Assembly (NCBI RefSeq): GCF_006569185.2
Contig: NZ_VIGC02000026.1
Span: 32,691-96,690, forward strand
From: Litorilinea aerophila
Lineage (GTDB): Bacteria > Chloroflexota > Anaerolineae > Caldilineales > Caldilineaceae
Length of the DNA stretch: 64,000 bases
Direction of reading: 5' to 3'
In this document: positions 53,114 to 61,021 of the stretch, piece after piece
Numbering within the stretch: the stretch's first letter is position 1
Layout: every line of letters starts with the position of its first letter
Program-made: the position numbers and the translations under genes
The notes under the pieces: model-generated
The model's database searches: none
The model's input: only the letters and a program-made list of their open reading frames with translations
What the model was told of the DNA's origin: nothing

Positions 53114-54583
53114 TCACCTCTTCGGATCCTGCACCCCGGCAGCCACCAGGATGCCCAGGAAGCCCACCCCGGCAATGAACAGAAAGCCGGCGCGGTAGCC
53201 ATCCACCGCCTGGGACGAGTGGGCCAGGGCCTGCTGCAACACCACGCCCCCCAGGGTCGTCCCCAGGATGTTGCCGAAGAAGCGGGTCATGCTGTAGAGG
53301 CCGGCCGCCGCGCCGGACTGCTCGGCCGGGATGCGGTCCATGGCGGCGCTGTGGAGGACGGCCAGGGAAAGGCCGGCGCCAGCTCCATGCGCCATGAGGG
53401 CCAGGGCAATGAGGGGCAAGGGGACGGTCGCGGGTAGCAACCCCAGCACCACCATCATGGTGATTTGGGTGCTCATCCCCAGGACCATGGTCCAGCGCCG
53501 GCTCCAACGGTCGCCCAGGGTGCCGCCCAGGCGTACCGTGGTCAACAGCGCGCCGGCGTGAAGGGTGACCATGATGCCGGTGGAGGTGGCCTGCAAGCCG
53601 TGGACGTCGGCCAGGTAGAGGGGGACCAGGAAGCTGATGCCGCTCATGGTGAACATGCGCAGGGCTGCACCTACCGACGCCCGGGTGAAGTTCCCAATCC
53701 GAAAAATGTCCAGGGTGGCCAGGGGATTGGCGTGGTGCCGCTCCCAGAAGAAGAACGCCGTGAAAAAGGCCACCGTCAGCAACAGCAGGCGCCAGTCCTG
53801 CAGGGGCTCCACCCCGGTGATGGCCCGGCTGGAGAGGTAGGCCACCAGGCTGGTCACCCCGCTGCCCAACAGGAACATGCCCATCCAGTCGAACTTGCGC
53901 AGAAAATCAGGATCCCGGAAGGGGCGCATGGCCGGCAGTTGCTCCCGCACCACGTAGAGGGCGATGGGGGCGGCCAGCACCCCGGGGATGAAGATGGTGT
54001 GCCAGCCCCAGCGTTCGATCAGGAAGCCCCCCAGAAAGGGCCCGATCATGGAGATGGCCGGCCCGGTGGAGCTCCATGTGCCCAGGGCATTGCCCCGTTC
54101 CCGGGCCGGGAAGAGGTCGGAGATGATGGCGATGCAGAGGGGGTTCACCCCTGCGGTGCCGATGCCCTGGATCACCCGGCCCAGCATCAGCACCGGCAAC
54201 GTCGGCGCCCACAGACAGATGAGGGTGCCGATGAGGAAAATGACGATGCCGATGAGAAAGAGGCGGCGCTTGCCCAGGCCGTCCCCCATGCGCCCGTAGA
54301 AGGGCATGAAGATGACGAAGGGCAGGGTATAGGCGGTCACCAGCCACGCCATCAGGTCGGCCGGAGCGTTGAAGCTGTCCCGCACATAGGGCAGGGCCAC
54401 ACCGAACATGGAGAGGTTCAGGATGGTCATGCCCATGGGCACCATCAGGCCGATGAGGATGGCCCGAAAGTTCCAGCTCTGGGCCGGGCGTACGGCTATC
54501 TCGGCGGGCCGGGGATTTCGTTTCGACGAGGTCACTGCGGCGTCCTGCTCGCGGGTGGGAGAGGTAGATTCCACAGATTTCAT
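53114..54583 (-). CDS. MFS transporter, DHA2-like (14-helix) family
   Basis: A 489-residue permease with about 14 hydrophobic segments. ILIGLMVPMGMTILNLSMFG near 48 is helix 1; GRMGDGLGKRRLFLIG near 100 is the conserved loop 2-3 motif; LMLGRVIQGIGTAGVNPLCI near 135 is helix 4; GPFLGGFLIERWGWHTIFI near 185 is the motif C region. Such carriers extrude drugs or move metabolites by proton exchange. The reading frame starts at 54670, but that extension spans a tandem repeat and the promoter area, so I chose ATG 54583, though its ribosome site is weak. Confidence 0.85.
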   Translation of the reverse strand: MKSVESTSPTREQDAAVTSSKRNPRPAEIAVRPAQSWNFRAILIGLMVPMGMTILNLSMFGVALPYVRDSFNAPADLMAWLVTAYTLPFVIFMPFYGRMGDGLGKRRLFLIGIVIFLIGTLICLWAPTLPVLMLGRVIQGIGTAGVNPLCIAIISDLFPARERGNALGTWSSTGPAISMIGPFLGGFLIERWGWHTIFIPGVLAAPIALYVVREQLPAMRPFRDPDFLRKFDWMGMFLLGSGVTSLVAYLSSRAITGVEPLQDWRLLLLTVAFFTAFFFWERHHANPLATLDIFRIGNFTRASVGAALRMFTMSGISFLVPLYLADVHGLQATSTGIMVTLHAGALLTTVRLGGTLGDRWSRRWTMVLGMSTQITMMVVLGLLPATVPLPLIALALMAHGAGAGLSLAVLHSAAMDRIPAEQSGAAAGLYSMTRFFGNILGTTLGGVVLQQALAHSSQAVDGYRAGFLFIAGVGFLGILVAAGVQDPKR

Positions 54584-54609
54584 GGATGCTTTGTCCCAGC
54601 GGTCACGAC

Positions 54610-54639
54610 TTTGGGTGTTGACACTTTGGGTGTTGACAC
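54610..54639. promoter_or_regulatory. Tandem 15-bp repeat TTTGGGTGTTGACAC x2, likely operator
   Basis: Two perfect adjacent copies (54610-54624, 54625-54639). Each contains a GTGTTGACAC palindromic core. It lies between the divergent MFS and enolase-superfamily genes, where one regulator could control both. Confidence 0.5.
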
Positions 54640-54678
54640 CGCCCACTATAACACGCCACAGGAGCAACAACCAACAAA

Positions 54679-55848
54679 ATGAGCGACCGGATCCGGAGCA
54701 TTGAAGTCTTTCCCCTCCAGATTCCCCGGGAGACTCCCTACCTGGGCCCCCTGGAAGCCGGGGTGGTCCCCAGCCCCCGGGGTTACTTCGTTCGGCCGGG
54801 CAATCAGACCCTCTACAGCATCCACGACCACTCGCTGCTGGTCAAGGTGACCAGCGAGGGAGGCGTGGTGGGCTGGGGGGAAAGCTTCGGCGTGGTGGCC
54901 CCGCAGGTGGCGGCCACCATCATCGACGAGCTCTTCGCCCCCCTGGTCATCGGCCGGGATCCCCACGATGTGGTGGCCATCAGCGAGGATCTGTACAACG
55001 GCATGCGGGTGCGGGGCTTCTTCGGCGGCTTCTACGTGGACGCCATCGCCGGCGTGGACATGGCCATCTGGGACCTGCGGGGCAAGCTCACCGGGCTGCC
55101 GGTCTGCAAGCTGCTGGGGGCTCAACGCCACAGCCGCCTGCCGGTCTACGTCTCCGGCCTGCCCCGGGCGACCCTGCCGGAGCGGGCGGCCCTGGCCCGG
55201 GACTGGATCGACAAAGGCTTTGGCGCGGTCAAGTTCGCCGCGGCCGTGGCCCACGAGGGCGAAGTGGCCGAGATCCAGGCCATTCGGGAGGCGGTGGGGC
55301 CGGGCCCCAAAATTCTGGCCGACCTCCACTGGCGCTACACCGACCAGGAGGCCATCCAGCTCATCACGGCCATGGAGCCGTATGGCCTGTACGTGGCCGA
55401 GGCGCCGGTCCAATCCGAAGATCTGGAGGGGCAGGCCCGGGTGGCCGCGGCGGTGAAGACGCCCATCGCCATCGGCGAGGAGCTGCGCACCGTCTACGAA
55501 TACCGGCCCCGTTTTGTCCACCGCTGCATGAGCATCATCCAGCCGGAGATGGCCCACATGGGCATCACCTTCTTCTGGCAGGTCTGCCAGATGGCCCAGG
55601 CCTTCCACTGTCGGGTCATGCCCCACGCTACCATCGGCATCGGCATTGCCCAGGCAGCCAGCATGCACGTCTCCGCCGCGCTCCAGAACTTTGTCATGCA
55701 CGAGTACCAGCACTCCATCTTCGACCGCAACCTGCGCTTTGTCACCGGCACCATGCGCTGCCAGGCCGGCTACTTCTATCTGCCCGAAGGGCCGGGCCTG
55801 GGCGTGGCGCCCACCGACGAGGTGTTGCAGTATGTGATGGGTGAATAG
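54679..55848 (+). CDS. Enolase-superfamily (mandelate racemase-like) enzyme
   Basis: A 389-residue protein. IRSIEVFPLQIPRETPYLG begins it; GAVKFAAAVAHEGEV near 180 has a single Lys; KILADLHWRYTDQEA near 215 (Asp, His); YVAEAPVQSEDL near 240 has AEAP where EEP or EDP is usual; IAIGEELRTVYEYR near 264 (Glu); RVMPHATIGIGIAQAASMH near 313 (His). Substrate unknown. It lies 15 bp upstream of a sulfatase gene, so the pair may act on a sulfated sugar acid (inference). Confidence 0.83.
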   Translation: MSDRIRSIEVFPLQIPRETPYLGPLEAGVVPSPRGYFVRPGNQTLYSIHDHSLLVKVTSEGGVVGWGESFGVVAPQVAATIIDELFAPLVIGRDPHDVVAISEDLYNGMRVRGFFGGFYVDAIAGVDMAIWDLRGKLTGLPVCKLLGAQRHSRLPVYVSGLPRATLPERAALARDWIDKGFGAVKFAAAVAHEGEVAEIQAIREAVGPGPKILADLHWRYTDQEAIQLITAMEPYGLYVAEAPVQSEDLEGQARVAAAVKTPIAIGEELRTVYEYRPRFVHRCMSIIQPEMAHMGITFFWQVCQMAQAFHCRVMPHATIGIGIAQAASMHVSAALQNFVMHEYQHSIFDRNLRFVTGTMRCQAGYFYLPEGPGLGVAPTDEVLQYVMGE

Positions 55849-55863
55849 AAAGGATCAACGAGC

Positions 55864-57348
55864 ATGTCCCAACGGCCCAACGTTCTTCTGGTCACCACCG
55901 ATCACTGGCCCGCGGCCCTGCTGGGCGTGGCCGGCCATCCGGTCATCGAGACGCCCACCCTGGATCAGCTGGCCCGCAACGGCGTGCGCTTCACCAACGC
56001 CTACAGCGAGTGCCCTGTCTGCATCCCGGCCCGGCGCACCCTCATGACCGGTACCGCGCCCCGTACCCACGGCGACCGCACCTTCCAGCCCACCCTGCCC
56101 ATGCCCCCACACCTGCCTACCCTGGCCCAATGCTTTCGAGACGCCGGCTACCAGGCCTACGCGGTGGGGAAGCTCCACGTCTACCCCCAGCGGGATCGCA
56201 TCGGCTTCGACGACGTCATCCTGGCCGAGGAGGGGCGCCCCCAGTTCGGCGTCATCGACGACTACGAGATCTTCCTGGGCGAACAGGGCTACCCGGGCCA
56301 ATCCTTCGGCCACGGCATGTGCAACAACGAGTACCTGTCCCGGCCCTGGCATCTGGAGGAGCGACTCCACGTGACCAACTGGGCCACCCAGCAGATGGCC
56401 CGCATGATCCGGCGCCGGGATCCCACCCGGCCGGGCTTCTGGTATCTCTCCTACTGCCATCCCCACCCGCCCCTGGCGCCCCTGCAGGCCTATCTGGACC
56501 TGTACCGGGACCTGGCGCCGGACAGGCCCTACGTGGGCGATTGGGCAGAGGAGGATACGGACAGCCTGCCGTACGCGCTGCAGGCCGTGCGAGCCCACTG
56601 GGGCCCCTTCCGCCCAGAGCAGATCGACCGCATCCGCCGTGCCTTCTACGCGCTCTGCACCCACATCGACCATCAGCTGCGGGTGGTCATCGGCACCCTG
56701 CGGGAGGAGGGGATCCTGGACAACACCATCATCCTCTTCACCGCCGACCACGGGGACATGTTGGGCAACCACGGGCTGTGGGCCAAGCGGCTCTTCTACG
56801 AGTATTCGGCCAACATTCCCATGATCCTGGTAGGGCCGGCGGGTGATGAACGGGTGGGCCACCATCGGGTGGACGAGCGGCTGGTGGGCTGGCAGGATGT
56901 GATGCCGACCCTCCTGGAGCTGGCGGGCCTGCCGGTACCGGAGACAGTGGACGGGCTCAGCATGGTGGGATCGCAGCGGCGCCAGTGGCTCTACGGGGAA
57001 TTTGGCGAAGGGCCGGTGGCCACCCGCATGGTCCACGACGGCCGCCACAAGCTCATCTACTACCCCACCGGCAACCACATCCAGCTCTTCGACCTGGCCG
57101 AGGATCCCCAGGAATGTCACGACGTGGCCCGGGCGGCCGGGTACGCGTCCATCCGCGCCGGATTGATCGAGCGGCTCATGGGCGAACTGTACGGCAGCGA
57201 CGAGGGCTGGATCCAGGGGGATCAACTGGTGGGGGAGCCGGCACAGCCGTACCGGCCGCGACCCAACCGGGGTCTCTCCGGCCAGCGGGGCCTCCACTGG
57301 CCGCCGCCGCCCCTGGAACTCTCCGGCCAGGTGGTGGGTGCGCCGTAG
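55864..57348 (+). CDS. Sulfatase (Cys-type, choline-sulfatase/arylsulfatase-like)
   Basis: A 494-residue sulfatase. NVLLVTTDHWPAALLG at the start gives metal Asp residues. CIPARRTLMTG near 53 is the C-x-P-x-R site whose Cys must be converted to formylglycine. AVGKLHVYPQ near 102 and FTADHGDMLGNHGLWAK near 295 are further active-site motifs. No formylglycine-generating enzyme is encoded here. No signal peptide is visible, so it is probably cytoplasmic, acting on an imported sulfate ester. AAGGATC lies before the ATG. Its final codons form one arm of an RNA-level stem around palindromic element B. Confidence 0.88.
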   Translation: MSQRPNVLLVTTDHWPAALLGVAGHPVIETPTLDQLARNGVRFTNAYSECPVCIPARRTLMTGTAPRTHGDRTFQPTLPMPPHLPTLAQCFRDAGYQAYAVGKLHVYPQRDRIGFDDVILAEEGRPQFGVIDDYEIFLGEQGYPGQSFGHGMCNNEYLSRPWHLEERLHVTNWATQQMARMIRRRDPTRPGFWYLSYCHPHPPLAPLQAYLDLYRDLAPDRPYVGDWAEEDTDSLPYALQAVRAHWGPFRPEQIDRIRRAFYALCTHIDHQLRVVIGTLREEGILDNTIILFTADHGDMLGNHGLWAKRLFYEYSANIPMILVGPAGDERVGHHRVDERLVGWQDVMPTLLELAGLPVPETVDGLSMVGSQRRQWLYGEFGEGPVATRMVHDGRHKLIYYPTGNHIQLFDLAEDPQECHDVARAAGYASIRAGLIERLMGELYGSDEGWIQGDQLVGEPAQPYRPRPNRGLSGQRGLHWPPPPLELSGQVVGAP

Positions 57349-57427
57349 TAAATTCCGGCAGAAATTAATTCGGCGGCACTCCCTCTGGTGGAACCTATCG
57401 GTGAATTTTTGCCGTGGTATTTATGCC
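57347..57427. repeat. Palindromic element B, reverse-complement relative of element A
   Basis: AGTAAATTCCGGCAGAAATT at one end and TTGCCGTGGTATTTATGCC at the other match the ends of element A in the opposite orientation. An outer pair, GGTGGGTGCGCC (57333-57344) and GGTGCGCCCACC (57440-57451), can pair over 12 bp in RNA with two G-U pairs. Confidence 0.65.
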
Positions 57428-58130
57428 AGACTGTACCAGGGTGCGCCCACCGGCGGGAGAGGGGGGCGCACCGCCTCCCCCAGGGATCCGTCCTGTGGAA
57501 AGATACCTGCCGAAAAGTTGACGCAGATCTCGTCAGATTGGCGTAGGGCTGCCGTTGGGTTTCCGCCCGGTATCAGCCCGCCCCTTTCTGTTATATTTGG
57601 GCCAGAAAGATGGGCGCCGCTTATCGGGGGACGCCATGTTGAAGAAGCCATTTCAAATGACTTCTGAGATGTGGTGGCGGTTGCCCATCTTTTCCTTTTC
57701 CTCCAATTTCCTTCAGCGGCCCCCCACCCTTGCACCTTTGCGTTGAAAACACCCCTCTATCTTCGCGCTTCCTCCTTTGCGCTGCGCCTTTCGATCGAGT
57801 TTGCTTGTCACCCGGCCCATCTCCCGGTACAATGGATGTGTCACCGGCCCACGGCACGTCCGGCACCTCACCTCATCCTCCCCTGTGCACGAACCAGGAA
57901 AGGGGTGTCCCTGTTCGTCTCGCGTCCATCGTGCACGCGGCTGGACAGGCGCGAACGGGATGTGCGTCACTGCACAGCCGCCCGGTAGCTTTCTCAACAG
58001 CACCCGCCTTCGTTTCCCTCCTATGCTGGTAGCACCCGGGCGTGAATCCCCCAAAACCACGTCCGCAAGAACGGTCCCCCTCTCCGCAGTCGGCTGCGTT
58101 TTGTTCCCAACCGTAAAGGAGCAACGCTCC
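57428..58130. other. Long non-coding leader region before the SARP gene
   Basis: About 700 bp without a credible gene. It holds a GGTGCGCCC/GGGCGCACC hairpin (57440-57472), a dispersed CTTTGCG-type repeat (about 57725-57793), a good promoter (57805-57833) and a leader of ~290 nt. Confidence 0.5.
57805..57833 (+). promoter_or_regulatory. Promoter of the SARP/contractile-system locus
   Basis: TTGTCA (57805-57810), 17 bp, TACAAT (57828-57833). The predicted transcript would have a ~290-nt untranslated leader. Confidence 0.55.
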
Positions 58131-59069
58131 ATGAACCAGATTTCATTTTCCTTGCTTGGAAAGTTATCCGGCTGCTGCGACGGGGCGGAGATCCCGGGGC
58201 TGGAGCTGCACCGGGTCCAGGAGCTGCTGTGCTACCTGCTCATCTACCGGCGCCGAAACCACAACCGGGAACAGCTGGCCTCGGTCCTCTGGGGGGAAAC
58301 TTCCACCGCCCAGTCCAAAAAAAATCTGCGCCAGACCATCTGGCAACTGCAGACGGCCCTCCACCAGGAGCGCCAGCCTGTCCTGGCCCGGCTTTTGATG
58401 GTGGACAACGAGTGGATTCAGGTGAACCCGGATGCTTCCTACTGGCTGGACATCGCCGTGCTGGAGGATGCCTTCCTGGCCGTCCAGGCGGTGCCCGACA
58501 GCCATTTGACGGCCGAACAGAAGCGCCTGCTGGAAGAGTCGGCCGGGCTCTACCGGGGCGACCTGCTGGAAGGCTGGTACCAGGAGTGGTGTATCTTCGA
58601 GCGTGAACGGTACCGGAGCATGTACCTGGCCATCCTGGACAAATTGATCGGCTACAGCGAAGCCCACGGCGAGTATGAGGCCGGCCTCCTCTTCGGCGCC
58701 CAGGTCCTGCGCTTCGACCGGGCCATGGAGCGCGCCCACCGGCGGCTCATGCGCCTCCACTACCTGGCCGGCAACCGCACCGCAGCCCTGCGCCAGTATG
58801 AGCTCTGCCTCCAGGCCCTGCGGGAAGAGCTGGATGTGGAACCCGCCCAGAGCACCCAACAGCTCTACCGCCAGATCTGCGCCGACGAGCACGATCAGAT
58901 CGCGGGTACCCCCCTGCCCCCAGCCAGCCCACCCCCCACTCCTCCCGCCACGGGCACCTCCCCGGCCATCCAACAGCTCCTCCAGCTCCGGATTACCCTG
59001 GCCGCGCTGCAACAGCAGCTTGACCAGTGCGTCAAAGCCCTGGAACAGACCCTCACCAGCCGCCACTGA
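58131..59069 (+). CDS. SARP-family (BTAD domain) transcriptional regulator
   Basis: A 312-residue regulator. Residues 1-95 are an OmpR-like winged helix (LELHRVQELLCYLLIYRRR, ASVLWGETSTAQSKKNLRQT). Residues ~105-255 are the bacterial transcriptional activator domain (WLDIAVLEDAFLAV, LYRGDLLEGWYQEWCIFERE, MRLHYLAGNRTAALRQYELC). A Pro-rich linker and a ~40-residue coiled-coil-like tail (QLRITLAALQQQLDQCVKAL) close it; there is no NB-ARC or TPR domain. The ATG at 58131 has AAAGGAGC; the frame upstream is non-coding. It lies directly ahead of the contractile injection genes and probably controls them. Confidence 0.85.
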   Translation: MNQISFSLLGKLSGCCDGAEIPGLELHRVQELLCYLLIYRRRNHNREQLASVLWGETSTAQSKKNLRQTIWQLQTALHQERQPVLARLLMVDNEWIQVNPDASYWLDIAVLEDAFLAVQAVPDSHLTAEQKRLLEESAGLYRGDLLEGWYQEWCIFERERYRSMYLAILDKLIGYSEAHGEYEAGLLFGAQVLRFDRAMERAHRRLMRLHYLAGNRTAALRQYELCLQALREELDVEPAQSTQQLYRQICADEHDQIAGTPLPPASPPPTPPATGTSPAIQQLLQLRITLAALQQQLDQCVKALEQTLTSRH

Positions 59070-59082
59070 GACCAGTTGTCCT

Positions 59083-59161
59083 GTAGAGGCGCACGGTCGG
59101 TAGAGACGCACGGTCGGTAGAGACGCACGGTCGGTAGAGACGCACGGTCGTGCGTCTCTAC
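59083..59161. repeat. Four tandem 17-bp repeats ending in a 13-bp hairpin
   Basis: GTAGAGACGCACGGTCG is repeated four times (59083-59099 with one change, 59100-59116, 59117-59133, 59134-59150). The last copy plus 59151-59161 makes GTAGAGACGCACG/CGTGCGTCTCTAC, a perfect 13-bp stem. It lies 13 bp after the SARP stop. Confidence 0.8.
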
Positions 59162-59305
59162 TACACGCACGCGCCACGCCCAATCCGCGACGCAAGTGAA
59201 GACGCTGCCAAGACGCTCCCCGGCACGCCCCTGGGCTATCCTTCAGGCCATCAATCAGGAACACGCTCGTCCCTCATCCTCCGCATCAACCTATCTGGAG
59301 TTGGA

Positions 59306-59563
59306 ATGGATTCCTATGAACCGGGCGCCCACTCCTTCGTTCTCAAGATCTGGATCGAAGAAAGCGGGGACGCCGCCATCCCAACCAAGTGGCGTGGACA
59401 CATCACCCACGTGCCCAGTGGACAACGCCGCTATTTCGAAGCCCTGGAGGAGATCATCCACTTCGTCCAGCCGTACCTGGAGGAGATGGGCGTCCAGTTC
59501 GCCCCCCGGCAGGGCCTGCCGCAGCGCTGGTTGAAATGCCTGCGGCATCGCCTGACCAGATAG
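59306..59563 (+). CDS. Small conserved-looking protein of the contractile injection locus
   Basis: An 85-residue protein. SFVLKIWIEE, WRGHITHVPSGQRRYFEALE and IIHFVQPYLEEMGV form a compact sequence ending in a basic tail (QRWLKCLRHRLTR). I do not recognise a named domain. The reading frame is open back to 59150, but ATG 59306 has GGAG five bases upstream and starts where the sequence looks coding. The position between the regulator and the Pvc16-like gene suggests an accessory of the injection system. Confidence 0.65.
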   Translation: MDSYEPGAHSFVLKIWIEESGDAAIPTKWRGHITHVPSGQRRYFEALEEIIHFVQPYLEEMGVQFAPRQGLPQRWLKCLRHRLTR

Positions 59564-59626
59564 GGGAAAGCCTTTCCGGGGAATCCAGGCTCTCCCCGGC
59601 CTTCGACTGCAGGAACCAAGGTCCCT

Positions 59627-60223
59627 ATGGCCAATGTCTTCGCAATTCACTCGGTGGGCAACTCCCTGGCCACCTACCTCCGCAACTCCTACCCGGAACC
59701 CCTGCGCACGGATCACCCGTGCCAGTTCCGCCTGCTCTCCAGCGGCGAGCTGGCCGACCTGGGCGAGATCGACACCTCCCTCACCCTCTACCTCTACCGG
59801 GTGACCATGAACGAACATGTGCGCAACCGCAACCGGGCCACCCACATGGACGAGCATGACGTCCCCCTGGCCGTGGACCTCCACTACCTGCTCACCGTGT
59901 GGTCCAACAGCGCCCTGGCCGAACAGACCATCCTGGCCTGGGCGGTGCGCCAGCTCTACCTCTTCCCCACCCTGAGCGCCTCCTCCCTCACCCCGGAAGC
60001 CGGCTGGGGAGACAACGACATCATCCAGGTGGTGCCGGCGGAGCTGAGTACCGAAGATCTCATGCGCATCTGGGACGCGCTGGACCCCACCTACCGCCTG
60101 AGCGTCCCCTACGTGGCCCGGGTGGTGCGCATTGACCCCGACACGCCAGCCGACGGGCGTCCGGTGGTGGCCACCCGCCTGGCATGGACGGACCGCTACC
60201 CGTCCGGGGAGGCTCGGCCATGA
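59627..60223 (+). CDS. DUF4255 protein (Pvc16/Afp16-like tail terminator)
   Basis: A 198-residue protein. FAIHSVGNSLATYLRNSYP at the start and LTLYLYRVTMNEHVRNR near 52 plus PLAVDLHYLLTVWSNSALAEQTILAWA near 82 are the DUF4255 (Pvc16 N-terminal) pattern. In contractile injection systems this protein caps the sheath and tube at the distal end and sets the length. Its stop overlaps the next start (ATGA). Confidence 0.85.
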   Translation: MANVFAIHSVGNSLATYLRNSYPEPLRTDHPCQFRLLSSGELADLGEIDTSLTLYLYRVTMNEHVRNRNRATHMDEHDVPLAVDLHYLLTVWSNSALAEQTILAWAVRQLYLFPTLSASSLTPEAGWGDNDIIQVVPAELSTEDLMRIWDALDPTYRLSVPYVARVVRIDPDTPADGRPVVATRLAWTDRYPSGEARP

Positions 60224-61008
60224 GGTGGGAAACGGTGGAGCGGCGTATCGTCGCAGCCCTGCAGCCGGTGGAAGTCAACACCGGCCGCCCGGTGACCACG
60301 CCGGTCCTCATCCGGGGCCAGGGCATCCGCCAGGTGCGCAAGCCCGGCGGGGTGACGGTCATCACCCGCGCTCCGCAGCTGGAGGCCTACGTCCAGCGCT
60401 TCGAGGCGCCGCCGGCCCAGCCCGCCCCTGGCACGGTGGCCCTGCCCCTGGATCTGGAGGATCCCCGGGGCCGCTACCTGCCCCGGCGCTACCTCCTCCG
60501 GCTGCCCCGGCCCCCTGGCGACGGCCCCGAAGCCCTCTTCCGGGCCCAGGCCATCCCCCTCTACCCCAGCCCGTCGGGCCCGGTGCCGGCCGGTGCGGCG
60601 GTTCTGCGGGTCACAGTGACCGACGGCGACGGCACGCCCCTGCCCGCCGCATACCTGCGGGTGCTGCGCACGGTCAACGGGAACACCACCGTCCTGGCCC
60701 GGGGGCTCACCGACTGGCGAGGGCGGGCCCGGGGCGAAGGCCTCATCTGCGTGCCCGGCATCCCGGTCACCACCTGGGGCGAGGAGAACGGCGCCGACCA
60801 GCCCGTGCTCCTCACCACCGTGGACGCGGAACTGGAAGCCAGCTTCGACGCGTCCCTGGCCCTGGCAGAGGAGCCCCCGGCGGCTGGCGCCTTTCCCAAC
60901 CCGGATGTCCTGGAACAAAACCTTGCCGCCCTACCCAACGCCCGGATCCCGGTCAGCCTGGCGTCCGGCCGGACCCTGACCGTGACCCTCGTCATCAACC
61001 TGCCTTGA
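60220..61008 (+). CDS. Unrecognised protein of the contractile injection locus
   Basis: A 262-residue protein with no domain I can name. The middle (AAVLRVTVTDGDGTPLPAAY, RGLTDWRGRARGEGLICVPG) looks like a carboxypeptidase-regulatory or Ig-like beta sandwich, followed by a C-terminal part rich in Ala/Pro. The start ATG at 60220 overlaps the DUF4255 stop, so the two are translationally coupled, and it precedes the sheath gene by 13 bp. A structural or adaptor role in the particle is inferred from position only. Confidence 0.65.
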   Translation: MRWETVERRIVAALQPVEVNTGRPVTTPVLIRGQGIRQVRKPGGVTVITRAPQLEAYVQRFEAPPAQPAPGTVALPLDLEDPRGRYLPRRYLLRLPRPPGDGPEALFRAQAIPLYPSPSGPVPAGAAVLRVTVTDGDGTPLPAAYLRVLRTVNGNTTVLARGLTDWRGRARGEGLICVPGIPVTTWGEENGADQPVLLTTVDAELEASFDASLALAEEPPAAGAFPNPDVLEQNLAALPNARIPVSLASGRTLTVTLVINLP

Positions 61009-61021
61009 AAGGAGGTCTGTC

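Noticed and set aside
57777..58130. Longer SARP protein starting at 57777
   Set aside because: The extra 118 residues read through the promoter at 57805-57833 and lack regulator-like sequence; AAAGGAGC precedes the ATG at 58131.
59083..59161. Tandem 17-bp repeats as a CRISPR array
   Set aside because: There are no spacers: the repeats are directly adjacent. They are also far from the cas genes.
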